Below are positions 51,231-64,000 of a stretch of DNA of 64,000 nucleotides, piece after piece. A program made the position numbers and the translations under genes. Each line of letters starts with the position of its first letter. Position 1 is the first letter of the stretch. The notes beneath the pieces were generated by a model that saw only the letters and a list, made by a program, of their open reading frames with translations, made no database searches and was not told the DNA's origin. The DNA lies in the NCBI GenBank assembly GCA_948099385.1, contig CANUEZ040000205.1, positions 2,604,001 through 2,668,000 on the forward strand. Reading direction: 5' to 3'. Source of the stretch: Fasciola hepatica (taxonomy: Eukaryota > Platyhelminthes > Trematoda > Plagiorchiida > Fasciolidae).

Positions 51231-54200
51231 GCTTGAACGCTCAACTGAGCATTGAAATCCATGGAAGCACTCACTGTACAGCTGTTTCATCCTTGTTCGG
51301 ACTCGACTCATCAGCAGTGCACATCGACCGAGCAACCACGGGGACTCCAACAACCGGTGAACCATTGTGAATCGAACAACTCAACAACGCAAGTCTATCC
51401 GGGTTGGCTATCAACGCTTTGTTCAACATCTACACTACATCATATATAGCACCCTTCCCAAACTGGCTTCAAATTTGAATGGTAACAACCAGCTTCGCGC
51501 ACACCGATCGACTCCTATGATGGATGACTTCTCTGTAGGGGCATAAGTACAACCAACGCATTCCCAAATGAAAAACCTACACAGCTTCCTTACTATGCAT
51601 GCGATTGATTAGTAGTAGGAGATTAGATTAGATTAGATTAGATTAGATTTGTATAATATGATTGATCATGCAGCTTGAACGCTCAACTGAGCATTGAAAT
51701 CCATGGAATAACTCACTGTACAGCTGTTTCATCCTTGTTCGGACTCGACTCATCAGCAGTGCACATCGACCGAGCAACCACGTGGACTCCAACAACCCCT
51801 AAACCATTGTGAATGGAACAACTCAACAACACAAGGCTATCCGGGATGGCTATCAACGCTTTGTTCAACATCTACACTACATCATATATAGCACCCTTCC
51901 CAAACTGGCTTCAAATTTCAATGGTAACAACCAGCTTCGCGCACACCGATCGACTCCTATGATGGATGACTTCTCTGTAGGGGCCTAAGTACAACCAACG
52001 CATTCCCAAATGAAAAACCTACACAGCTTCCCTACAATGCATGCAATTGATTAGTAGTAGGAGATTAGATTAGATTAGATTAGATTATATTTGTATAATA
52101 TGATTGATCATGCAGCTTGAACGCTCAACTGAGCATTGAAATCCATGGAAGCACTCAGTGTACAGCTGTTTCATCCTTGTTCGGACTCGACTCATCAGCA
52201 GTGCACATCGACCGAGCAACCACGGGGACTCCAACAACCGCTGAACCATTGTGAATCGAAACACTTAACAACACGAGGCTATCCGGGATGGCTATCAACG
52301 CTTTGTTCAACATCTACACTACATCATATATAGCACCCTTCCCAAACTGGCTTCAAATTTCAATGGTAACAACCAGCTTCGCGCACACCGATCGACTCCT
52401 ATGATGGATGACTTCTCTGTAGGGGCCTAAGTACAACCAACGCATTCCCAAATGAAAAACCTACACAGCTTCCTTACTATGCATGCAATTGATTAGTAGT
52501 AGGAGATTAGATTAGGTTAGAATAGATTCGTTTAATATGGTTGATCATGCAGCTTGAACGCTCAGCTGAGCATTGAAATCCATGGAAGCACTCACTGTAC
52601 AGCTATTTCATCCTTGTTCGGACTCGACTCATCAGCAGTGCACATCGACCGAGCAACCACGGGGACTCCAACAACCGGTGAACCATTCTGAATCGAACAA
52701 CTCAACAACACAAGGCTATCCGCGATGGCTATCAACGCTTTGTTCAACATCTACACTACATCATATATAGCACCCTTCCCAAACTGGCTTCAAATTTCAA
52801 TGGTAACAAGCAGCTTCGCGCACACCGATCGACTCTTATGATGGATGACTTCTCTGTAGGGGCCTAAGTACAACCAACGCATTCCCAAATGAAAAACCTA
52901 CACAGCTTCCTTACTATGCATTCACGGGTTTTGAGTAGTAGTAGGTTAGAATAGATTAGATTAGATTTGTATAATATGATTGATCATGCAGCTTGAACGC
53001 TCAACTGAGCATTGAAATCCATGGAAGCACTCACTGTACAGCTGTTTCATCCTTGTTCGGACTCGACTCATCAGCAGTGCACATCGACCGAGCAACCACG
53101 GGGACTCCAACAACCGGTGAACCATTGTGTATCGAACAACTCAACAACACAAGGCTATTCGGGATGGCTATCAACGCTTTGTTCAACATCCACACTACAT
53201 CATATATAGCACCCTTCCCAAACTGGCTTCAAATTTCAATGGTAACAATCAGCTTCGCGCACACCGATCGACTCCTATGATGGATGACTTCTCTGTAGGG
53301 GCCTAAGTACAACCAACGCATTCCCAAATGAAAAACCTACACAGCTTCCTTACTATGCATGCAATTGATTAGTAGTATGTGATTAGATTAGATTAGATAA
53401 ATTTAAATTAGATTTGTATAATATGATTGATCATGCAGCTTGAACGCTCAACTGAGCATTGAAATCCATGGAAGCACTCAGTGTACAGCTGTTTCATCCT
53501 TGTTCGGACTCGACTCATCAGCAGTGCACATCGACCGAGCAACCACGGGGACTCCAACAACCGGTGAACCATTGTGAATCGAACAACTCAACAACACAAG
53601 GCTATCCGGGATGGCTATCAACGCCACGTTCAACATCTACACTACTTCATATATAGCACCCTTCCCAAACTGGCTTCAAATTTCAATGGTAACAACCAGC
53701 TTCGCGCACACCGATCGACTCCTATGATGGATCACTTTCTGTAGGGGCATAAGTACAACCAACGCATTCCCAAATGAAAAACCTACACAGCTTCCTTACT
53801 ATGCATGCAATCGATTAGTAGTAGGAGACAAGATTAGATTAGATTATATTCGTTAAATATGGTTGACCATGCAGCTTGAACGCTCAACTGAGCATTGAAA
53901 TCCATGGAAGCACTCAGTGTACAGCTGTTTCATCCTTGTTCGGACTCGACTCATCAGCAGTGCACATCGACCGAGCAACTACGGGGACTCCAACAACCGG
54001 TGAACCATTGTGAATCGAACAACTCAACAACACAAGGCTATCCGGGATGGCTGTCAACGCTTTGTTCAACATCTACACTACATCATATATAGCACCATTC
54101 CCAAACTGGCTTCAAATTTCAATGGTAACAACCAGCTTCGCGCACACCGATCGACTCCTATGATGGATGACTTCTCTGTAGGGGCCTAAGTACAACCAAC

Positions 54201-54790
54201 GCATTCCCAAATGAAAAACCTACACAGCTTCCTTACTATGCATTCACGGGTTTTGAGTAGTAGTAGATTAGAATAGATTAGTTTAGATTTGTATAATATG
54301 ATTGATCATGCAGCTTGAATGCTCAACTGAGCATTGAAATCCATGGAAGCACTCACTGTACAGCTGTTTCATCCTTGTTCGGACTCGACTCATCAGCAGT
54401 GCACATCGACCGAGCAACCACGGGGACTCCAACAACCGGTGAACCATTGTGAATCGAACAACTCAACAACACGAGGCTATCCGGGATGGCTATCAACGCT
54501 TTGTTCAACATCCACACTACATCATATATAGCACCCTTCCCAAACTGGCTTCAAATCTCAATGGTAACAACCAGCTTCGCGCACACCGATCGACTCCTAT
54601 GATGGATGACTTCTCTGTAGGGTCCTAAGTACAACCAACGCATTCCCAAATGAAAAACCTACACAGCTTCCTTACTATGCATGCAATTGATTAGTAGTAG
54701 GAGATTAGATTAGATTAGATTAGATTTGTATAATATGATTGATCATGCAGCTTGAACGCTCAACTGAGCATTGAAATCCATGGAAGCACT

Positions 54791-54838
54791 CACTGTACAG
54801 CTGTTTCATCCTTGTTCGGACTCGACTCATCAGCAGTG
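54791..54838 (-). ncRNA. Hammerhead ribozyme, intact copy
   Basis: Complete match to the reference in all paired and core positions; predicted cut between 54796 and 54795. Flanking monomers mix standard and GATTCGTTAAATATG tract types, neither of which affects the ribozyme. Confidence 0.83.
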
Positions 54839-56460
54839 CACATCGACCGAGCAACCACGGGGACTCCAACAACCGGTGAACCATTGTGAATCGAACAACT
54901 CAACAACAGAAGGCTATCCGGGATGGCTATCAACGCTTTGTTCAACATCTACACTACATCATATTTAGCACCCTTCCCAAACTGGCTTCAAATTTCAATG
55001 GTAACAACCAGCTTCTTGCACACCGATCGACTCCTATGATGGATGACTTCTCTGTAGGGGCCTAAGTACAACCAACGCATTCCCAAATGGAAAACCTACA
55101 CAGCTTCCTTACTATGCATGCAATTGATTAGTAGTAGGAGATAAGATTAGATTAGATTAGATTCGTTAAATATGTTTGAACATGCAGCTTGAACGCTCAA
55201 CTGAGCATTGAAATCCATGGAAGCACTCAGTGTACAGCTGTTTCATCCTTGTTCGGACTCGACTCATCAGCAGTGCACATCGACCGAGCAACCACGGGGA
55301 CTCCAACAACCGGTGAACCATTGTGAATCGAACAACTCAACAACACAAGGCTATCCGGGATGGCTATCAACGCTTTGTTCAACATCTACACTACATGATA
55401 TAGCACCGTTCCCAAACTGGCTTCAAATTTCAATGGTAACAACCAGCTTCGCGCACACCGATCGACTCCTATGATGGATGACTTCTCTGTAGGGGCCTAA
55501 GTACAACCAACGCATTCCCAAATGAAAAACCTACACAGCTTCATTACTATGCATGCAATTGATTAGTAGTAGGAGATTAGATTAGATTAGATTAGATTAG
55601 ATTTGTATAATATGATTGATCATGCAGCTTGAAAGCTCAGCTGAGCATTTAAATCCATGGAAGCACTCACTGTACAGCTGTTTCATCCTTGTTCGGACTC
55701 GACTCATCAGCAGTGAACATCGACCAAGCAACCACGGGGACTCCAACAACCGGTGAACCATTGTGAATCGAACAACTCAACAACACAAGGCTATCCGGGA
55801 TGGCTATCAACGCTTTGTTCAACATCTACACTACATCATATATAGCACCCTTCCCAAACTGGCTTAAATTCCAATGGTAACAACCAGCTTCGCGCACACC
55901 GATCGACTCCTATGATGGATGACTTCTCTGTAGGGGTCTAAGTACAACCAACGCATTCCCAAATGATAAACCTACACAGCTTCCTTACTATGCATGCAAT
56001 GGTTGAGAAGTAGTAGGAGATTAGATTAGATTAGATTAGATTAGATTTGTATAATATGATTGATCATGCAGCTTGAACGCTCAACTGAGCATTGAAATCC
56101 ATGGAAGCACTCACTGTACAGCTGTTTCATCCTTGTTCGGACTCGACTCATCAGCAGTGCACATCGACCAAGCAACCACGGGGAATCCAACAACCGGTGA
56201 ACCATTCTGAATCGAACAACTCAACAACGCAAGGTTATCCGGGATGGCTATCAACGCTTTGTTCAACATCTACACTACATCATATTTAGCACCCTTCCCA
56301 AACTGGCTTCAAATTCCAATGGTAACAACCAGCTTCGCGCACACCGATCGACTCCTATGATGGATGACTTCTCTGTAGGGGCCTAAGTACAACCAACGCA
56401 TTCCCAAATGGAAAACCTACACAGCTTCCTTACTATGCATGCAATTGATTAGTAGTAGGA

Positions 56461-56495
56461 GATTAGATTAGATTAGATTAGATTAGATTAGATTA
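56461..56495 (+). repeat. (GATTA)7 microsatellite tract
   Basis: Seven perfect units before the copy beginning at 56544, accounting for a 452-bp spacing where neighbours are at 435-447 bp. Confidence 0.95.
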
Positions 56496-59400
56496 GATTT
56501 GTATAATATGATTGATCATGCAGCTTGAACGCTCAGCTGAGCATTGAAATCCATGGAAGCACTCACTGTACAGCTGTTTCATCCTTGTTCGGACTCGACT
56601 CATCAGCAGTGCACATCGACCGAGCAACCACGGGGACTCCAACAACCGGTGAACCATTGTGAATCGAACAACTCAACAACACAAGGCTATCCGGGATGGC
56701 TATCAACGCTTTGTTCAACATCTACACTACATCATATATAGAACCCTTCTCAAACTGGCTTCAAATTTCAATGGTAACAACCAGCTTCGTGCACACCGAT
56801 CGACTCCTATGATGGATGACTTCTCTGTAGGGGCCTAAATTCAACCAACGCATTCCCAAATGAAAAACCTACACAGCTTCCTTACTATGCATGCAATTGT
56901 TGAGAAGTAGTAGGAGATTAGATTAGATTAGATTAGAATATATTTGTATAATATGATTGATCATGCAGCTTGAACGCTCAACTGAGCATTGAAATCCATG
57001 GAAGCACTCACTGTACAGCTGTTTCATCCTTGTTCGGACTCGACTCATCAGCAGTGCACATCGACCGAGCAACCACGGGGACTCCAACAACCGGTGAACC
57101 ATTGTGAATCGAACAACTTAACAACACAAGGCTATCCGGGATCGCTATCAACGCTTTGTTCAACATCTACACTACATCATATAGCACACTTCCCAAACTG
57201 GCTTCAAATTTGTATGGTAACAACCAGCTTCACGCACACCGATCGACTCCTATGATGGATGACTTCTCTGTAGGGGCCTAAGTACAACCAACGCATTCCC
57301 AAATGAAAAACCTACACAGCTTCATTACTATGCATGCAATTGTATAGTATTAGGAGGTTAGATTAGATTAGATTAGATTTGTATAATATGATTGATCATG
57401 CAGCTTGAACGCTCAACTGAGCAATGAAATCCATGGAAGCACTCACTGTACAGCTGTTTCATCCTTGTTCGGACTCGACTCATCAGCAGTGCACATCGAC
57501 CGAGCAACCACGGGGACTCCAACAACCGCTGAACCATTGTGAATCGAACAACTCAACAACACAAGGCTATCCGGGATGGCTATCAACGCTTTGTTCAACA
57601 TCTACACTACATCATATATAGCACCCTTCCCAAACTGGCTTCAAATTTCAATGGTAACAACCAGCTTCGCGCACACCGATCGACTCCTATGATGGATGAC
57701 TTCTCTGTAGAGGCCTTAGTACAACCAACGCATTCCCAAATGAACAACATACACAGCTTCCTTACTATGCATGCAATTGTTGAGAAGTTGTAGGAGATTA
57801 GATTAGATTAGATTAGATTAGATTTGTATAATATGATTGATCATGCAGCTTGAACGCTCAACTGAGCATTGAAATCCATGGAAGCACTCACTGTACAGCT
57901 GTTTCATCCTTGTTCGGACTCGACTCATCAGCAGTGCACATCGACCGAGCAACCACGGGGACTCCAACAACCGGTGAACCATTGTGAATCGAACAACTCA
58001 ACAACGCAAGGCTATCCGGGATCGCTATCAACGCTTTGTTCAACATCTACACTACATCGTATTTAGCACCCTTCCCAAACTGGCTTCAAATTCCAATGGT
58101 AACAACCAGCTTCGCGCACACCGATCGACTCCTATGATGGATGACTTCTCTGTAGGGGCCTAAGTACAACCAACGCATTCCCAAATGGAAAACCTACACA
58201 GCTTCCTTACTATGCATGCAATTGATTAGTAGTAGGAGATAAGATTAGATTAGATTAGATTCGTTAAATATGGTTGACCATGCAGCTTGAACGCTCAACG
58301 GAGCATTGAAATCCATGGAAGCACTCAGTGTACAGCTGTTTCATCCTTGTTCGGACTCGACTCATCAGCAGTGCACATCGACCGAGCAACCACGGGGACT
58401 CCAACAACCGGTGAACCATTCTGAATCGAACAACTCAACAACGCAAGGCTATCCGGGATGGCTATCAACGCTTTGTTCAACATCTACACTACATCATATT
58501 TAGCACCCTTCCCAAACTGGCTTCAAATTTCAATGGGAACAACCAGCTTCGCGCACACCGATCGACTCCTATGATGGATGACTTCTCTGTAGGGGCCTAA
58601 GTACAACCAACGCATTCCCAAATGATAAACCTACACAGCTTCCTTACTATGCATGCAATTGATTAGTAGTAGGAAATAAGATTAGATTAGATTAGATTCG
58701 TTAAATATGTTTGAACATGCAGCTTGAACGCTCAACTGAGCATTGAAATCCATGGAAGCACTCACTGTACAGCTGTTTCATCCTTGTTCGGACTCGACTC
58801 ATCAGCAGTGCACATCGACCGTGCAACCACGGGGACTCCAACAACCGGTCAACCATTGTGAATGGAACAACTCAACAACACAAGGCTATCCGGGATGGCT
58901 ATCAACGCTTTGTTCAACATCTACACTACATGATATAGCACCGTTCCCAAACTGGCTTCAAATTTGAATGGTAACAACAAGCTTCGCGCACACCGATCGA
59001 CTCCTATGATGGATGACTTCTCTGTAGGGGCCTAAGTACAACCAACGCATTCCCAAATGAAAAACCTACACAGCTTCCTTACTATGCATGCAATTGATTA
59101 GTAGTAGGAGATTAGATTAGATTAGATTAGATTTGTATAATATGATTGATCATGCAGCTTGAACGCTCAACTGAGCATTGAAATCCATGGAAGCACTCAC
59201 TGTACAGCTGTTTCATCCTTGTTCGGACTCGACTCATCAGCAGTGAACATCGACCGAGCAACCACGGGGACTCCAACAACCGGTGAACCATTGTGAATCG
59301 AACAACTCAACAACACAAGGCTATCCGGGATGGCTATCAACGCTTTGTTCAACATCTACACAACATCATATATAGCACCCTTCCCAAACTGGATTCAAAT

Positions 59401-59644
59401 TTCAATGGTAACAACCAGCTTCGCGCACACCGATCGACTCCTATGATGGATGACTTCTCTGTAGGGGCCTAAGTACAACCAACGCATTCCCAAATGATAA
59501 ACCTACACAGCTTCCTTACTATGCATGCAATTGATTAGTAATAGGAGATCAGATTAGATTAGATTAGATTAGATTAGATTTGTATAATATGATTGATCAT
59601 GCAGCTTGAACGCTCAGCTGAGCATTGAAATCCATGGAAGCACT

Positions 59645-59692
59645 CACTGTGCAGCTGTTTCATCCTTGTTCGGACTCGACTCATCAGCAGTG
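59645..59692 (-). pseudogene. Hammerhead copy with GCA triplet
   Basis: Plus strand CACTGTGCAGCTG replaces U16.1 with C, so the cleavage triplet is GCA and the A15.1-U16.1 pair is lost. Everything else matches the reference. I saw this change only here. Confidence 0.68.
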
Positions 59693-62600
59693 CACATCGA
59701 CCGAGCAACCACGGGGACTCCAACAACCGGTGAACCATTGTGAATCGAACAACTCAACAACACGAGGCTATCCGGGATGGATATCAACGCTTTGTTCAAC
59801 ATCTACACTACATCATATTTAGCACCCTTCCCAAACTGGCTTCAAATTTCAATGGTAACAACCAGCTTCGTGCACACCGATCGACTCCTATGATGGATGA
59901 CTTCTCTGTAGAGGCCTTAGTACAACCAACGCATTCCCAAATGAACAACATACACAGCTTCCTTACTATGCATGCAATTGTTGAGAAGTTGTAGGAGATG
60001 AGATTAGATTAGATTAGATTAGATTTGTATAATATGATTGATCATGCAGCTTGAACGCTCAACTGAGCATTGAAATCCATGGAAGCACTCACTGTACAGC
60101 TGTTTCATCCTTGTTCGGACTCGACTCATCAGCAGTGCACATCGACCGAGCAACCACGGGGACTCCAACAACCGGTGAACCATTGTGAATCGAACAACTC
60201 AACAACACAAGGCTATCCGGGATGGCTATCAACGCTTTGTTCAACATCTACACTACATCATATATAGCACCCTTCTCAAACTGGCTTCAAATTTCAATGG
60301 TAACAACCAGCTTCGCGCACACCGATCGACTCCTATGATGGATGACTTCTCTGTATGGGCCTAAATTCAACAAACGCATTCCCAAATGAAAAACCTACAC
60401 AGCTTCCTTACTATGCTTGCAATGGTTGAGAAGTAGTAGGAGATTAGATTAGATAAGATTAGATTAGATTTGTATAATATGATTGATCATGCAGCTTGAA
60501 CGCTCAACTGAGCATTGAAATCCATGGAAGCACTCACTGTACAGCTGTTTCATCCTTGTTCGTACTCGACTCATCAGCAGTGCACATCGACCGTGCAACC
60601 ACGGGGACTCCAACAACCGGTGAACCATTGTGAATCGAACAACTCAACAACACAAGGCTATCCGGGTTGGCTATCAACGCTTTGTTCAACATCTACACTA
60701 CATCATATATAGCACCCTTCCCAAACTGGCTTCAAATTTCAATGGTAACAACCAGCTTCGCGCACACCGATCGACTCCTATGATGGATGACTTCTCTGTA
60801 TGGGCCTAAATTCAACAAACGCATTCCCAAATGAAAAACCTACACAGCTTCCTTACTATGCATGCAATGGTTGAGAAGTAGTAGGAGATTAGATTAGATT
60901 AGATTAGATTAGATTTGTATAATATGATTGATCATGCAGCTTGAACGCTCAACTGAGCATCGAAATCCATGGAAGCACTCACTGTACAGCTGTTTCATCC
61001 TTGTTCGGACTCGACTCATCAGCAGTGCACATCGACCGAGCAACCACGGGGACTCCAACAACCGGTGAACCATTGTGAATCGAACAACTCAACAACACAA
61101 GGCTATCCGGGATGGCTATCAACGCTTTGTTCAACATCTACACTACATCATATATAGCACCCTTCCCAAACTGGCTTCAAATTTCAATGGTACCAACCAG
61201 CTTCGCACACACCGATCGACTCCTATGATGGATGAATTCTCTGTAGGGGTCTAAGTACAACCAACGCATTCCCAAATGAAAAACCTACACAGCTTCCTTA
61301 CTATGCATGCAATTGATTAGTAATAGGAGATTAGATTAGATTAGATTAGATTAGATTAGATTTGTATAATATGATTGATCATGCAGCTTGAACGCTCAGC
61401 TGAGCATTGAAATCCATGGAAGCACTCACTGTACAGCTGTTTCATCCTTGTTCGGACTCGACTCATCAGCAGTGCACATCGACCGAGCAACCACGGGGAC
61501 TCCAACAACCGGTGAACCATTGTGAATCGAACAACTCAACAACACAAGGCTATCCGGGATGGCTATCAACGCTTTGTTCAACATCTACACAACATCATAT
61601 ATAGCACCCTTCCCAAACTGGCTTCAAATTTCAATGGTAACAACCAGCTTCTTGCACACCGATCGACTCCTATGATGGATGACTTCTCTGTATGGGCCTA
61701 AATTCAACAAACGCATTCCCAAATGATAAACCTACACAGCTTCCTTACTATGCATGCAATTGATTAGTAATAGGAGATTAGATTAGATTAGATTAGATTA
61801 GATTAGATTTGTATAATATGATTGATCATGCAGCTTGAACGCTCAGCTGAGCATTGAAATCCATGGAAGCACTCACTGTACAGCTGTTTCATCCTTGTTC
61901 GGACTCGACTCATCAGCAGTGCACATCGACCGAGCAACCACGGGGACTCCAACAACCGATGAACCATTGTGAATCGAACAACTCAACAACACAAGGCTAT
62001 CCGGGATGGCTATCAACGCTTTGTTCAACATCTACACTACATCATATTTAGCACCCTTCCCAAACTGGCTTCAAATTTCAATGGTAACAACCAGCTTCGC
62101 GCACACCGATCGACTCCTATGATGGATGAATTCTCTATAGGGCCCTGAGTACAACCAACGCATTCTATAATGAAAAACCTACACAGCTTCCTTAGTATGC
62201 ATGCAATTGATTAGTAGTAGGAGATTAGATTAGATTAGATTAGATTTGTACAATATGAATGAACATGCAGCTTGAACGCTCAACTGAGCATTGAAATCCA
62301 TGGAAGCACTCACTGTACAGCTGTTTCATCCTTGTTCGGACTCGACTCATCAGCAGTGCACATCGACCGAGCAACCACGGGGACTCCAACAACCGGTGAA
62401 CCATTGTGAATCGAACAACTCAACAACACAAGGCTATCCGGGATGGCTATCAACGCTTTGTTCAACATCTACACTACATCATATATAGCACCCTTCTCAA
62501 ACTGGCTTCAAATTTCAATGGTAACAACCAGCTTCTTGCACACCGATCGACTCCTATGATGGATGACTTCTCTGTATGGGCCTAAATTCAACAAACGCAT

Positions 62601-63617
62601 TCCCAAATGAAAAACCTACACAGCTTCCTTACTATGCATGCAATGGTTGAGAAGTAGTAGGAGATTAGATTAGATTAGATTAGATTAGATTTGTATAATA
62701 TGATTGATCATGCAGCTTGAACGCTCAACTGAGCATTGAAATCCATGGAAGCACTCACTGTACAGCTGTTTCATCCTTGTTCGTACTCGACTCATCAGCA
62801 GTGCACATCGACCGTGCAACCACGGGGACTCCAACAACCGGTGAACCATTGTGAATCGAACAACTCAACAACACAAGGCTATCCGGGATGGCTATCAACG
62901 CTTTGTTCAACATCTACACTACATCATATATAGCACCCTTCCCAAACTGGCTTCAAATTTCAATGGTAACAACCAGCTTCGCGCACACCGATCGACTCCT
63001 ATGATGGATGACTTCTCTGTAGGGGCCTAAGTACAACCAACGCATTCCCAAATGAAAAACTTACACAGCTTCATTACTATGCATGCAATTGTATAGTATT
63101 AGGAGGTTAGATTAGATTAGATTAGATTTGTATAATTTGATTGATCATGCAGCTTGAACGCTCAACTGAGCATTGAAATCCATGGAAGCACTCACTGTAC
63201 AGCTGTTTCATCCTTGTTCGGACTCGACTCATCAGCAGTGCACATCGACCGAGCAACCACGGGGACTCCAACAACCGGTGAACCATTGTGAATCGAACAA
63301 CTCAACAACACAAGGCTATCCGGGATGGCTATCAACGCTTTGTTCAACATCTACACTACATCATATATAGCACCCTTCCCAAACTGGCTTCAAATTTCAA
63401 TGGTACCAACCAGCTTCGCACACACCGATCGACTCCTATGATGGATGAATTCTCTGTAGGGGTCTAAGTACAACCAACGCATTCCCAAATGAAAAACCTA
63501 CACAGCTTCCTTACTATGCATGCAATGGTTGAGAAGTAGTAGGAGATTAGATTAGATTAGATTAGATTAGATTTGTATAATATGACTGATCATGCAGCTT
63601 GAACGCTCAACTGAGCA

Positions 63618-64000
63618 TTGAAATCCATGGAAGCACTCACTGTACAGCTGTTTCATCCTTGTTCGTACTCGACTCATCAGCAGTGCACATCGACCGTGCA
63701 ACCACGGGGACTCCAACAACCGGTGAACCATTGTGAATCGAACAACTCAACAACACAAGGCTATCCGGGTTGGCTATCAACGCTTTGTTCAACATCTACA
63801 CTACATCATATATAGCACCCTTCCCAAACTGGCTTCAAATTTCAATGGTAACAACCAGCTTCGCGCACACCGATCGACTCCTATGATGGATGACTTCTCT
63901 GTAGGGGCCTAAGTACAACCAACGCATTCCCAAATGAAAAACCTACACAGCTTCATTACTATGCATGCAATTGTATAGTATTAGGAGGTTAGATTAGATT
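63618..64000 (+). repeat. Truncated last monomer at right edge
   Basis: The copy has a full body and ribozyme, and is cut by the window end inside the following GATTA tract. No change in sequence character marks an array boundary. Confidence 0.97.
63638..63685 (-). ncRNA. Hammerhead ribozyme, last copy, distal stem II variant
   Basis: Plus strand TTCGTACTCGACTCATCAG changes the distal stem II element from GTCC to GTAC, which breaks the 4-bp GTCC-GGAT option but leaves the proximal GTC-GAT option. Copies beginning at 60515 and 62736 share it. If these copies cleave, the 3-bp proximal stem must be the working one. Confidence 0.72.

Larger units (their letters stand above)
1..64000. repeat. Tandem satellite array, ~441-bp monomer, 145 anchored copies
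   Basis: One repeat fills the window without interruption. Taking the first base of the conserved TTGAAATCC (or its variants TCGAAATCC, ATGAAAT, TTTAAATCC) as anchor, copies begin at 105, 557, 994, 1431, 1858, 2292, 2734, 3174, 3597, 4034, 4465, 4917, 5348, 5800, 6252, 6705, 7146, 7590, 8037, 8482, 8934, 9379, 9821, 10266, 10718, 11163, 11610, 12046, 12483, 12924, 13363, 13805, 14247, 14695, 15131, 15586, 16031, 16481, 16921, 17366, 17804, 18243, 18680, 19132, 19574, 20016, 20461, 20901, 21343, 21780, 22217, 22652, 23089, 23526, 23968, 24410, 24848, 25285, 25722, 26155, 26597, 27034, 27471, 27908, 28345, 28782, 29224, 29661, 30098, 30535, 30982, 31419, 31856, 32303, 32745, 33181, 33628, 34065, 34502, 34939, 35376, 35813, 36255, 36692, 37129, 37569, 38006, 38441, 38879, 39313, 39750, 40200, 40637, 41073, 41513, 41953, 42390, 42827, 43274, 43721, 44162, 44609, 45051, 45496, 45943, 46388, 46830, 47277, 47720, 48162, 48609, 49054, 49491, 49933, 50373, 50810, 51252, 51694, 52136, 52573, 53012, 53459, 53895, 54334, 54771, 55208, 55648, 56092, 56544, 56989, 57424, 57869, 58306, 58743, 59178, 59625, 60070, 60515, 60960, 61407, 61854, 62291, 62736, 63173 and 63618. 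All copies have the same orientation. Ordinary monomers differ by point changes, small indels and GATTA number. Both ends are cut inside the array, so its true size is unknown. Confidence 0.99.
57340..64000 (+). repeat. Overlapping pentameric repeats (2.20-2.22 kb) and a terminal dimer (882 bp)
   Basis: Anchors 57424 and 57869 match 59625 and 60070 at 2,201 bp, sharing GTAGAGGCCTTAGTAC, GAACAACATACAC and GTTGAGAAGTTGTAGG. Anchors 60070, 60515, 60960 match 62291, 62736, 63173 at 2,213-2,221 bp, sharing CCTAAATTCAACAAACGC, TTCGTACTCGAC with GACCGTGCAACC, and GGTACCAACCAGC. The copies at 62736 and 63618 form an 882-bp dimer step and share the tail CAATTGTATAGTATTAGG, also seen before 57424. Confidence 0.82.

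Noticed and set aside
1..64000. CRISPR array
   Set aside because: The repeating unit is about 441 bp and nearly all of it is conserved; there are no short repeats with unique spacers.
1..64000. CENP-B box or other known centromere protein site
   Set aside because: I looked for the TTCG....A..CGGG pattern on both strands of the consensus and did not find it. A centromeric role cannot be judged from sequence alone.
1..64000. Retrozyme or Penelope-like element with terminal repeats
   Set aside because: Hammerheads occur in such elements, but here there are no target-site duplications, primer-binding site, polypurine tract, reverse transcriptase or unique internal region. Descent from such an element is possible but not visible.
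1..64000. Assembly artefact creating the array
   Set aside because: Copies are individually distinguishable and arranged in ordered higher-order blocks, which a collapse or random stutter would not give. Local copy number could still be wrong and needs long reads.

Overview
The whole 64 kb window is one head-to-tail satellite DNA array. I count 145 complete copies of one anchor motif at a mean spacing of about 441 bp. The array runs off both ends, and no unique sequence, protein gene, rRNA, tRNA, CRISPR or transposon interrupts it. Each monomer has a variable (GATTA)n tract and a roughly 400 bp body. The common spacings of 437, 442, 447 and 452 bp differ mainly by whole GATTA units. Short ORFs of 60-98 codons recur in most copies but look like by-products of the repetition.

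The main result is on the minus strand. Every monomer carries, at a fixed place, the parts of a type I hammerhead self-cleaving ribozyme. In minus-strand order these are a 5-bp stem I (CACTG with CAGTG), the core CTGATGA, a stem-loop II, the core GAAA, a tiny stem III with a 4-nt loop, and a GUA cleavage triplet just before stem I closes. The reference copy is at 23988-24035. Two oddities stand out: a tandem GAGTC duplication that enlarges stem-loop II in every copy I read, and a self-complementary stem III (ACAGCTGT) of the kind that favours two-molecule hammerheads. About 90% of copies keep the core and the cleavage triplet; about 13 have lost one of them.

Upstream of the ribozyme on the same strand are a good match to an RNA polymerase III B box and a weak A box. 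Downstream, in the neighbouring monomer, is a T5 run that could act as a pol III stop. This layout (internal promoter, hammerhead, tandem array) resembles the schistosome Sm-alpha repeats. Hammerhead satellites are also known in newts (satellite 2) and cave crickets (pDo500). The promoter part is tentative.

At larger scale the array is a patchwork of higher-order repeats: dimers (about 0.87-0.88 kb), trimers (1.32-1.33 kb), a tetramer (1,784 bp), pentamers (2.19-2.22 kb), a hexamer (2.63 kb) and longer echoes (about 3.5 and 6.64 kb). The first 20 kb is more diverse, and 26.9-32.5 kb is the most uniform. The organism is almost certainly a eukaryote, most likely an animal given where type I hammerhead satellites are known, but the sequence alone does not identify it.
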